A stretch of 41,769 nucleotides of DNA, taken from contig CALLPT010000210.1 in assembly GCA_938015575.1 (NCBI GenBank), forward strand, positions 1 to 41,769, read 5' to 3'. Position 1 is the first letter of the stretch, and every line of letters begins with the position of its first letter. Of this stretch, positions 32,787 through 39,910 are shown one piece after another. The notes below the pieces were generated by a model that was given only the letters and a program-made list of their open reading frames with translations, ran no database searches and was not told the DNA's origin. This DNA is from an uncultured Acidimicrobiales bacterium. GTDB lineage: Bacteria; Actinomycetota; Acidimicrobiia; Acidimicrobiales; UBA10347. A program made the position numbers and the translations under genes.

Positions 32787-34904
32787 TCATCGACCTCGGG
32801 CATGCTCCATGACCAGCAGTTCGGGAGCAGAGTCGGTCGCCGCAGTGCGTCCGATGATCTCGAAGCCGCAGGACTCGTAGAACGAGATCAAGAGCGGGTT
32901 GCGGTCCCCCACGACCGCGCGCACCCCGGGAGAATTCACTGCCTCGGCGTGACGGATCGTTGCGGTGACAAGCGCGTGCCCCAGCTTCTCGTTGCGACGG
33001 TCGGGAGCGACCATCAGGCGCTCGAGCCAGGCGCGGTCGTCGTGCATCCGCACCGAGACCGCTCCGAGGATCCGGGCGCCGTCAACCATCACGAGCGTGC
33101 TGACGTCGCCAGACCGCTTCTGGAAGTCGGCGAATGACTCCGTCAGCGGCGGGACATGGGGAGTGTCGTAGGCCACCGCCTCGTCGACAAAGGCAGCCCG
33201 TTGCAGCGTGAACAGCTCACCGTGATCGCTCGGCGTCGCCCACCGCAATAGGGGGCCTGCCACGGCCGCATCTGGCGCGGCGGCAACCATGGGCGCTGGT
33301 GGGGCTGGCGGCGATGGGGCTGGCGGCGCTGGTGCCGACGAAGCTCCTGACGGTGCACTCGGTGGCGGCGGTGTGCTCGCCGCGGGCGGCGCGGCCACCG
33401 CGTCGAGCACCACACGATCAGCTCGCCATACGCCGATGTGGAACCAGACACCGGCAAGCACGGCGATGGCCCAGCCGATCGGACCTGCCAGCACCTCGAT
33501 GGTCGACCTACCGAGTTGGCCGTCGAAGAGATCTCGAAGCACAACGAACAGGATCCAGATCAGACAGCCCGCAAGGATCAGGCCACCGAGCCCCGCGGCC
33601 ACGATGAGATACAGCTTGCGCCAGATCGAACCGCACTCGGCAACGGCGTCGCTCGTACGGCTGCGTTCGATCCGGCTCCAGGTTCGCCACCACAACGCGC
33701 AACCGATCGCCAGCAACACGAGCGTGCCGATCATGCGATTGTCCAGGTCGAACGACGACGCAATCAGGGAGTCGGCCGTCAAGGCATCGAGCACCAGACT
33801 GACGGCGAGCGCGATGCCTGACACGACCGCGATCAGTGCGACACCGGCCACCACATAGTCATGAAACCGGAAGGCATCGTTGCGGGCAGGATCGCCTTCG
33901 CGCACCAGCAACCACCGATGGGCCGCCCAAACCGCGAGCGCGACCAAACCGACCACGGCGACGGCGGGTGCCTCGTCGAACCATTCGACCGCCTCTTCGC
34001 CCGGGGACCCGAGGAACCAGATCAGCGTGCCGGTCAAGGCGCCACCAACGGCGCTCAGCAGAGCGATGAGCGCAGGCACGACCCCAGCGCCGACGACCAT
34101 CATGTACCAGGTCCCGCTGTAGCGAGGTCGTGGTTCGGCACCGTCGCCCACCGGCCGGTCCAGGATTCGCCAGTGCCAGAACCACACCGCAGCGCCGACG
34201 AGACCGATGAGCAGCCACTGGGCCAGGTTGCTGCTTGTCACGATCGGATCGGCAAATACCGCCGCGTATGCCTGATCACCCAAGTCGATGCCAAGGCCGA
34301 CAATGCCAGCGACCAGCCAACCGAGCCCGATGACGGAGCCGACCAGCAGATGAAGATGGCCGCGCACCCCGAGGCGCGGGCGGAGCGCGAACCAATACGC
34401 GAGCCAGACGACGAGCCAACCGGCGAGCTGTGCGACTTCGTTGGCTTCGGCGCTGCGGCCGTTGCCGACATCGTCGATGATCTGCGCGCAACTCACGAGC
34501 ACGCCGATGAGGGTCGTGGTAGTGGCGGCGACGAAGTGCGCTGACCAACCGATCGCGGCGCGGCCATCGCCCTCGGCGCGGCGAGCGACTTGTTGACGAT
34601 CGATGATCCGCGCCAAGAGGCCGAAGGTCGGTGCACCAACGATCAGCAAGGCGAGCGCCCGAGCGAGGTCGGAGTTCGATCCCGCCAGCCGATCACCTCC
34701 GGCGAGGGCCTGGAAAAGGTCGATGAACCCGACGGTGATCGCCAGCATGGCGAGGTACATGCCGATCGCGATGGCGACAGAGCGCAGGACCCGAGGTGCG
34801 TCGAGCGATGCTCGCTCAGCTGGGTCGATCATGCGGCCGGCACCGCTCCACAGCCCGAACCCGATCCCGCCGAGGACCAAGAGGACAAAGAGGCCGCTGA
34901 TCAC
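32787..34904 (-). CDS. Polytopic DUF5671-repeat protein fused to a GNAT acetyltransferase
   Basis: A 705-residue protein. About 1-530 hold many transmembrane helices in about five repeats, each ending in a W/H/R-rich boundary (VWFWHWRILDR, VWAAHRWLLVR, WWRTWSRIER, VWFHIGVWRADR), as in DUF5671 proteins. A Pro/Ala/Ser linker of about 45 residues leads to a C-terminal GNAT domain of about 150 residues (LLRWATPSDHGELFTLQ..., LERLMVAPDRRNEKLGHALV, FYESCGFEIIGRT). I start at GTG 34904 because it overlaps the upstream TGA (GTGA) and has GGAGG 4 nt before it; ATG 34940 is the alternative. The GNAT half would lie in the cytoplasm or outside depending on helix number. Confidence 0.75.
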   Translation of the reverse strand: MISGLFVLLVLGGIGFGLWSGAGRMIDPAERASLDAPRVLRSVAIAIGMYLAMLAITVGFIDLFQALAGGDRLAGSNSDLARALALLIVGAPTFGLLARIIDRQQVARRAEGDGRAAIGWSAHFVAATTTTLIGVLVSCAQIIDDVGNGRSAEANEVAQLAGWLVVWLAYWFALRPRLGVRGHLHLLVGSVIGLGWLVAGIVGLGIDLGDQAYAAVFADPIVTSSNLAQWLLIGLVGAAVWFWHWRILDRPVGDGAEPRPRYSGTWYMMVVGAGVVPALIALLSAVGGALTGTLIWFLGSPGEEAVEWFDEAPAVAVVGLVALAVWAAHRWLLVREGDPARNDAFRFHDYVVAGVALIAVVSGIALAVSLVLDALTADSLIASSFDLDNRMIGTLVLLAIGCALWWRTWSRIERSRTSDAVAECGSIWRKLYLIVAAGLGGLILAGCLIWILFVVLRDLFDGQLGRSTIEVLAGPIGWAIAVLAGVWFHIGVWRADRVVLDAVAAPPAASTPPPPSAPSGASSAPAPPAPSPPAPPAPMVAAAPDAAVAGPLLRWATPSDHGELFTLQRAAFVDEAVAYDTPHVPPLTESFADFQKRSGDVSTLVMVDGARILGAVSVRMHDDRAWLERLMVAPDRRNEKLGHALVTATIRHAEAVNSPGVRAVVGDRNPLLISFYESCGFEIIGRTAATDSAPELLVMEHARGR

Positions 34905-35407
34905 GAGGCCTCCAGGCACGTGTCGAAGCGCCAAGGCCATGAAGCTGTGGCAACGCGCCACTCGCCGGCTTCTTTGCGCAGCTCGACAAAGTTGTCGCCG
35001 TAGCGGCGAGTGCCGTCGAAGGGACCACCGCTCGTCGATCGCTGGACGAGTTCAGCACGTGCCGTGTCTCCGGTAACGATCATCGATTCGAGCTCGAATC
35101 CCACGCCATCCATCGGGTAGGAGCCGTAGCGCTCAAACTCGCGGCGACACTCCGGAACCTGATCCGAGACGACCAGCGCCAAGACCGCTTCCTCATCGCC
35201 GTCGAGCACCGCCTGCAGATAGGACTGCACCGTTGCCTCGGGGGTCCCTGGGTCGAACTCGGCAGGTCCTCGAAGCCCCAGTGCTATCGCGACAAGGATG
35301 GCGAGCGCGACAAGCGCGCCCATCGCAACGAGGGGTAGACGAGACACCGCCGGTGGCGCGATCTGCAAGCGGTCCGCGTCACCTCCGGCTTGGTCGTGAG
35401 AGTCCAT
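34901..35407 (-). CDS. Small membrane-anchored protein with an NTF2-like (DUF4878-type) domain
   Basis: A 168-residue protein with one transmembrane helix at about 24-44 (LPLVAMGALVALAILVAIALG) and an external domain. TPEATVQSYLQAVLDGDEEAVLALV is the start typical of NTF2-like lipocalin-sized lipid- or wall-associated domains; later VELRKEAGEWRVATASWPWRF. Function unknown. Its stop overlaps the start of the downstream DUF5671-GNAT gene, so the two proteins are probably made together. ATG 35407 lacks a clear -10 at the leaderless spacing. Confidence 0.7.
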   Translation of the reverse strand: MDSHDQAGGDADRLQIAPPAVSRLPLVAMGALVALAILVAIALGLRGPAEFDPGTPEATVQSYLQAVLDGDEEAVLALVVSDQVPECRREFERYGSYPMDGVGFELESMIVTGDTARAELVQRSTSGGPFDGTRRYGDNFVELRKEAGEWRVATASWPWRFDTCLEAS

Positions 35408-35478
35408 GGCGTCACTCTCGCAGCCTTTGCGTCCCGTGGCTATGGTCGTTCGCCCCTAGTTTCGCGTGGGGCCGCGGT

Positions 35479-36447
35479 TCAGGGCCGCAACAGCACCTTG
35501 CCCGTCGTCTCTCGGCCTTCGAGCTTGCGATGAGCCTCTGTTGCCTCGGCCAGTGGCATTTCCAGGCCGATTCGAACATCGAGGTCGCCAGCGGCGATCC
35601 ATGAGAACATTTCGTCGGAGCGCCGCTGCAGCTCGCCCGGCTCGGCGAGATAGTCGAACAGGGATGGCCGCGTCAGGAACAGCGACTTGCCGGCACTGGC
35701 GGCAATTGGGGTGACCGGCTCTACCGGGCCCGAGGCGTTCCCGAACGTCGCCATGGTGCCCCGACGCCGCAGTACCCGCAGGCCGCCGTCAAAGGTCGTT
35801 GCGCCGACACCGTCGTAAACGACGTCGATCGCATTTGGCCCGGCGATGTCCTCGATCGCTTCAGCAAAATCGACCTGACGGTACATGATCACGTGGTCGG
35901 CACCCGCGTTGCGGGCCAGCTCGGCCTTTTCGTCAGTCCCGACCGTGGCGAAGACCTCGGCCCCCTTCATCTTGGCCATCTGGACAAGAAGCAGACCGAC
36001 GCCACCAGCCGCGGCATGGACCACGCACTGGTCGTCGGGCCCGAGCGCATACGTGCTGTCGATCAGGTAGTGGGCCGTCAAACCCTGCAGCATCGACGCC
36101 GCGGCGATGTCGAGGCCCACGCCATCGGGTACCGCCACGACAGAGGCGGCCGGCATGGCGACCTTGTCGGCATAGGAGCCAATGCAGCCCGTCCACGCAA
36201 CGGTGTCACCAACGGCCCATTCGGTCACTTCGGCGCCAACGGCTGCAACCGTTCCGGCGCCTTCGAGTCCGATCGTCAGGGGAAGCGGCATCGTGTAGAG
36301 GCCGGATCGATGGTAGGTGTCAATGAAGTTCACGCCGGCAGCTGCGACATCGACGACGATGCCGTCAGGCGATGCGGTCGGATCGTCGACCTCGTCGTAG
36401 TTCAGGACCTCGGGCCCACCGGTTTCGTTGATTCGGATCGCGCGCAT
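35479..36447 (-). CDS. NADPH:quinone reductase-type MDR oxidoreductase
   Basis: A 322-residue zinc-free medium-chain dehydrogenase. The quinone-oxidoreductase signature is visible: NFIDTYHRSGLYTMPLPLTIGLEGAGTVAAVG, and the Rossmann motif AAAGGVGLLLVQMAKMKGAEVFATVG with AGADHVIMYR. The tail ends in LEGRETTGKVLLRP, as in QOR. NADPH is the expected donor. It is the last gene after PPOX and LLM, but TAGCGT 6 nt before its ATG gives it a promoter of its own. Confidence 0.92.
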   Translation of the reverse strand: MRAIRINETGGPEVLNYDEVDDPTASPDGIVVDVAAAGVNFIDTYHRSGLYTMPLPLTIGLEGAGTVAAVGAEVTEWAVGDTVAWTGCIGSYADKVAMPAASVVAVPDGVGLDIAAASMLQGLTAHYLIDSTYALGPDDQCVVHAAAGGVGLLLVQMAKMKGAEVFATVGTDEKAELARNAGADHVIMYRQVDFAEAIEDIAGPNAIDVVYDGVGATTFDGGLRVLRRRGTMATFGNASGPVEPVTPIAASAGKSLFLTRPSLFDYLAEPGELQRRSDEMFSWIAAGDLDVRIGLEMPLAEATEAHRKLEGRETTGKVLLRP

Positions 36448-36453
36448 TGCGCC

Positions 36454-36459
36454 ACGCTA
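36454..36459 (-). promoter_or_regulatory. -10 hexamer of the quinone reductase gene, containing the LLM stop (TAGCGT)
   Basis: TAGCGT lies 6 nt before ATG 36447, and its TAG is the stop codon of the LLM gene upstream. This is the same arrangement as at the IlvD/Edd gene. Confidence 0.5.
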
Positions 36460-37503
36460 GTTGGCGAGCTCGGAACGCACCCGTGGCAAGACTTCGGTTC
36501 CCAGCAACTCGATGCAGGCCAATGCGTCGTCGACGTTGGAGCCTGGCCAGGTCATGCGCATCGCCAGATGGGTCAGACCGACGTCTCGGTGCTGGGCGAC
36601 GAGACCCGCAACCACATCGTCGGGGTTACCGATGACGAAACGATCCTCGGCCAGTGCGGCGAACTGGTCAGTATCGCTGGCGACTTCTGCCGCGGCCTCG
36701 GCATCGTCGACCCCGGCATCTTGGAGCCCCCACGACGCGTACGCCGCGTATTTCTCCAGCAGGTGCGGGGCGACCAGGCGGCGAGCTTCGTCTGCGTCAC
36801 GGTGGCAGAAGACTTCGATGAGGCGACCGGCTTCTGCCGCCGGCTCAAGTCCGGCCAACGCTCGCTCCGCGCTGAACAGGTCGAGCTGGCGCCGAACCTC
36901 GGTCGACGTCGCGTTTGGCATCGCCATGAAGGCATCGGCCATGCGACCGGATCGCTTGATCGCCCGATCGGTGGTTGCGCCGATCCAGATCGGCACGCCA
37001 CCGGGCTGGGCCGGTAACGGACGAACCGCGGCGCCCTTGAGCGAGTACCACTCGGTTTCGTGATCGACGGCTTCGCCGGACCAAAGGCGGCGAATCACCT
37101 CGACCCCGTCGATGAACCTGGCCAACCGATCCTCGTGCGGCGAGCCGAATGCATTGAACTCTTCGACGCGATACCCCTGCCCGACCGTCATGATGAACCG
37201 TCCACCGCAGAGCTGGTCGATGAGGGCGACCTGCTCCGCAATGTCGACGGGGGCGTGCAGCGGCAGCAAGACGAGGTTGGTCCCGAGCGTCATGTCACCG
37301 CTGTACGCGGCGAGGTGAGACAGCAATGCGAGTTGGGGGAAGAAGTGGTAGCCGTCGGTCACATGGTGCTCGCCGGCCCAGACCGAGTCGAACCCAACCT
37401 GTTCGGCCAGCTGCACTTGTTCCACGATCGAGCGAAGATGCCCACCCGCGTCTTGATCCTCGGGATGCTGCGAGTTGAGGTACATCCCCATCTTGAGGGT
37501 CAT
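36457..37503 (-). CDS. LLM-class flavin-dependent oxidoreductase
   Basis: A 348-residue luciferase-like enzyme with the usual start (LKMGMYLNSQHPEDQDAGG), the DSVWAGEHHVTDG block with tandem histidines, LGTNLVLLPLHAPVDIAEQVALIDQLCGGR, and GGVPIWIGATTDRAIKRSGRMADAF. FMN or F420 use cannot be decided. A GAGGCGAGGGA ribosome site precedes ATG 37503, 13 bp after the PPOX gene, so these are one operon; a PPOX-type F420 enzyme next to it favours F420. Confidence 0.88.
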   Translation of the reverse strand: MTLKMGMYLNSQHPEDQDAGGHLRSIVEQVQLAEQVGFDSVWAGEHHVTDGYHFFPQLALLSHLAAYSGDMTLGTNLVLLPLHAPVDIAEQVALIDQLCGGRFIMTVGQGYRVEEFNAFGSPHEDRLARFIDGVEVIRRLWSGEAVDHETEWYSLKGAAVRPLPAQPGGVPIWIGATTDRAIKRSGRMADAFMAMPNATSTEVRRQLDLFSAERALAGLEPAAEAGRLIEVFCHRDADEARRLVAPHLLEKYAAYASWGLQDAGVDDAEAAAEVASDTDQFAALAEDRFVIGNPDDVVAGLVAQHRDVGLTHLAMRMTWPGSNVDDALACIELLGTEVLPRVRSELAN

Positions 37504-37516
37504 GAGATCCCTCGCC

Positions 37517-37900
37517 TCAGCGGGCGATCTGGCGGTCCGGGGCGATCCGCAGGATCACTCGTTCCGACTCGATCTCGGGCTGGTAATCGACACCGCGGTA
37601 CTTCTGGGACAACGCATTGATGCTGTCGAGTGCCTCGGGACCGGTCACGGTCTCGACCACGCGACCTCGAACCTCGGCGAACGAGTACGGGTTGTCGGCA
37701 TCCCAGATGGCGACCGTGACCCGCGGATCCGCTTCGACGTTCTTGAATTTGCGACGATGCACCTCGGTGTTGATCAGGATGTGGTCATCGTCGCAGTGGA
37801 CCCACATGACATGGGTCTGGGGCTGACCACTCGGGAGCAAGGTAGTGAGGGCCGCGAAATTCGGTCCCTGGGCGAGTGCTTTGACACCGTCATCGATCAT
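37517..37900 (-). CDS. PPOX-class F420-dependent oxidoreductase
   Basis: A 127-residue split-barrel flavin/F420 protein of the pyridoxamine-phosphate-oxidase-like class. Family pattern: FAALTTLLPSGQPQTHVMWVHCDDDHILINTE, HRRKFKNVEADPRVTVAIWD, and EVRGRVVE. The RRKFKN stretch is typical of F420 binders. First gene of the minus operon PPOX > LLM > (quinone reductase). Divergent from the glutathione peroxidase gene with only 65 bp between them. Confidence 0.88.
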   Translation of the reverse strand: MIDDGVKALAQGPNFAALTTLLPSGQPQTHVMWVHCDDDHILINTEVHRRKFKNVEADPRVTVAIWDADNPYSFAEVRGRVVETVTGPEALDSINALSQKYRGVDYQPEIESERVILRIAPDRQIAR

Positions 37901-37906
37901 GGCAGG

Positions 37907-37912
37907 ACGCTA
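37907..37912 (-). promoter_or_regulatory. -10 hexamer of the PPOX-LLM operon (TAGCGT)
   Basis: TAGCGT is 6 nt before ATG 37900. Confidence 0.5.
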
Positions 37913-37952
37913 GTGGACCAGTTCGAGCGCGTCCGAGGTCGGTCTCGGCGGC

Positions 37953-37958
37953 TACGGT
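37953..37958 (+). promoter_or_regulatory. -10 hexamer of the glutathione peroxidase gene (TACGGT)
   Basis: TACGGT is 7 nt before ATG 37966. It supports transcription starting at the AUG upstream of the UGA, rather than at an internal start after it. Confidence 0.45.
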
Positions 37959-37965
37959 CGCTCGC

Positions 37966-38442
37966 ATGTCCGCATTCCATGAGCTTTCCATGACGTCGCT
38001 CGAGGGCGACGATGTCTCGTTTGCCCAATTCGAGGGCCAGGCCTGTTTGGTCGTCAACGTCGCGAGCCGTTGAGGCCTCACGCCTCAGTACGCAGGTCTG
38101 CGTGCGCTTCATCACGACACCGACGGATTGCAGGTGCTCGGGTTCCCCTGTAACCAGTTCGCAGGACAAGAGCCCGGCACGGCCGAAGAGATCCGCGAGT
38201 TCGTTTCGACGCAGTACGACATCGACTTCCCGATGTTCGCCAAGATCGACGTGAACGGCGACAACGAAGCTCCGCTGTACTCGCTGCTCAAAGCAGCGCA
38301 ACCCGGCGACGGCGACACCGCCGATATCGCCTGGAACTTCGAGAAATTCTTGGTCAGTGGTTCGGGCGAGGTGCTCGCTCGGTGGGCTCCTCCGGTCACG
38401 CCCGAGGAGATTCAGGCCCAGCTTCCGGACCTTCTTGGTTGA
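37966..38442 (+). CDS. Glutathione peroxidase family selenoprotein (Sec encoded by UGA at 38071)
   Basis: Reduces peroxides with a thiol partner. Reading through the in-frame TGA at 38071-38073 as selenocysteine gives 158 residues, the normal length of a bacterial glutathione peroxidase: LVVNVASRUGLTPQYAGL, where U36 replaces the catalytic Cys of the usual NVASxCGLTPQY. FPCNQFAGQEPG (with the tetrad Gln) and AWNFEKFLV (Trp and Asn of the tetrad) follow in the same frame. A hairpin right after the UGA resembles a bacterial SECIS. If the TGA were a stop, only 35 residues would be made and the rest would lack the active site. Selenocysteine use needs selA, selB, selC and selD elsewhere in the genome. 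Confidence 0.88.
38071..38105 (+). promoter_or_regulatory. Candidate bacterial SECIS element
   Basis: Two adjacent perfect hairpins. The first begins at the UGA: TGAGGC (38071-38076) with GCCTCA (38082-38087). The second pairs GTACGCA (38088-38094) with TGCGTGC (38099-38105) around GGTC, giving an AGGUCU apex about 20 nt after the UGA. From memory this hexaloop equals that of E. coli fdhF; the bulged U of fdhF is absent. Confidence 0.75.
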
Positions 38443-38451
38443 GCGAGCCCC

Positions 38452-38477
38452 CGCTCGACGCCGGCCAGCGGCGAGCG
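38452..38477. terminator. Hairpin between convergent glutathione peroxidase and P450 genes
   Basis: CGCTCG (38452-38457) pairs with CGAGCG (38472-38477), with a few additional inner G-C pairs. It fills most of the 39-bp gap and could serve both genes; no T-run. Confidence 0.4.
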
Positions 38478-38481
38478 CCGG

Positions 38482-39810
38482 TCAGCGCTTACGGGTGATC
38501 TGCACGGGCAGGTTCGTGTAGCCGTTGATGAACGCCGACAGGTTCCGTTCGGGTTCGCCGACGACCTCGACGCGTTCGAAGCGCTGCAGGATTTCTTCCC
38601 ACAGGATGCGCAGCTGAAGTTCGGCCAGGCGGCTGCCCATGCAGAAGTGGATGCCGTAGCCGAACGACAGGTGACGGTCCGCGTTGGGCCGTTCGAGATC
38701 GATGGCGTCGGCGTTGTCGCCGAAGACATCTTCGTCGCGGTTCGCGGACAGGTACCACATGAGGATCTGGTCGTCTTTGCGGATCTGCTTGCCGCCCAGT
38801 TCGGTGTCGCAGGTCGCAGTGCGGCGCATATAGGCCAGCGGGGTCTGCCAACGAATGATCTCGGGCACGAGGTTGGCGACCAGTGACGGGTCGGCGATCA
38901 GCTTGTCGTACTGCTCCGGGTAGCGGTTGAGGCCATAGACGCTGCCCGACATCGAGTTGCGGGTCGTGTCATTGCCGCCGACGATCAACAGGATCAGGTT
39001 GCCCAGGTGCTTGGCCGTAGGCATGTCCTTGGTCGCGTCGCCGTGCACGAGCATGGACACGAGGTCAAAGCCCGGCTCGTCGCGACGCTCCTCCCACAGC
39101 CGCTCGAAATAGGCCAGGCACTCGCGAAGTTCTTGGCGGCGCTGGGCGCCGGACTCGACGATGCCGCCGGGCTGAGGAATCGCCGTGACGACATCGGACC
39201 AGCGGGTGAGCTTGTGGCGGTCTTCGAGCGGGAAGTCGAACAGCGTGGCCAGCAGCAGTGTCGTGAGCTCGACCGACACGTTCTCGACCCAGTCGAAGGT
39301 TTCGCCTTCGGGCAGCGAGTCGAGCACCGAGACGGTCCGCTCGCGGATCAGGCCGTCGAGGTTCCGCAGGCTGCTCGGCGCCGAGATACCCCGCACCGTC
39401 TTGCGCTGCTCGGTCTGGTCCGGCGGATCCATGGCGATGAACGACGCAACGTTTTCGAACGTCGCCGGGATCTCCGCATCGGGCCGTGGCCCGATCGTGA
39501 TCCCCTTGGCAGACGAATAGGTCTTCCAGTCACCATCGACGGCGCGCACGTCTTCCCAACGGGTGACGGACCAATAGCGGCCCGCAGATCCGAGCTCGTT
39601 GAAATGGACCGGGTCTTCGCGGCGCAGTCGGGCGAAATGCTCATGCCACCGGTGCTCGCGAAACAGATGGGGGTTGAGCGGATTGATGTCCTCGAGGGCC
39701 ATCTGGTCCGCTTCGCCCACGTCACCGCCGAAGATCGCCTGTTCCATTTCTGGACTGCGGGCGGGTGCTCGTGCCAACCAAGTTTCGCGGTCGATCGTCG
39801 TGTCGCTCAT
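38482..39810 (-). CDS. Cytochrome P450
   Basis: A soluble bacterial P450 of 442 residues. Heme thiolate is C390 in HLSFGYGIHFCMGSRLA. The I-helix oxygen motif is GGNDTTRN (278-285) and ExxR is E317-R320. The sequence type (FIAMDPPDQTEQRKTVRGISAP, LNRYPEQYDKLIADPSLV, RRTATCDTELGGKQI) resembles actinobacterial CYP124/125/142-like and related enzymes that hydroxylate lipid or sterol chains; subfamily not assigned. A GGAG ribosome site precedes ATG 39810. Redox partner genes are not in the window. Divergent from the GMC gene. Confidence 0.93.
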   Translation of the reverse strand: MSDTTIDRETWLARAPARSPEMEQAIFGGDVGEADQMALEDINPLNPHLFREHRWHEHFARLRREDPVHFNELGSAGRYWSVTRWEDVRAVDGDWKTYSSAKGITIGPRPDAEIPATFENVASFIAMDPPDQTEQRKTVRGISAPSSLRNLDGLIRERTVSVLDSLPEGETFDWVENVSVELTTLLLATLFDFPLEDRHKLTRWSDVVTAIPQPGGIVESGAQRRQELRECLAYFERLWEERRDEPGFDLVSMLVHGDATKDMPTAKHLGNLILLIVGGNDTTRNSMSGSVYGLNRYPEQYDKLIADPSLVANLVPEIIRWQTPLAYMRRTATCDTELGGKQIRKDDQILMWYLSANRDEDVFGDNADAIDLERPNADRHLSFGYGIHFCMGSRLAELQLRILWEEILQRFERVEVVGEPERNLSAFINGYTNLPVQITRKR

Positions 39811-39898
39811 GCTGGTACTCCTGCTGAGACTGTAGTTCCCGGCGCCGAACCGACTACTGCCGAGCCAAGCCGGCGACCACGGGAGGCGCGGCGAGCGC

Positions 39899-39904
39899 TA
39901 CCTT
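39899..39904 (+). promoter_or_regulatory. -10 hexamer of the GMC oxidoreductase gene (TACCTT)
   Basis: TACCTT is 6 nt before GTG 39911. Confidence 0.45.
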
Positions 39905-39910
39905 CGCCGT

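Noticed and set aside
38128-38442. Short glutathione-peroxidase-like gene starting after the UGA
   Set aside because: It would lack the catalytic residue and first beta-strand; the -10 box and the conserved N-terminal half upstream of the UGA argue for read-through.
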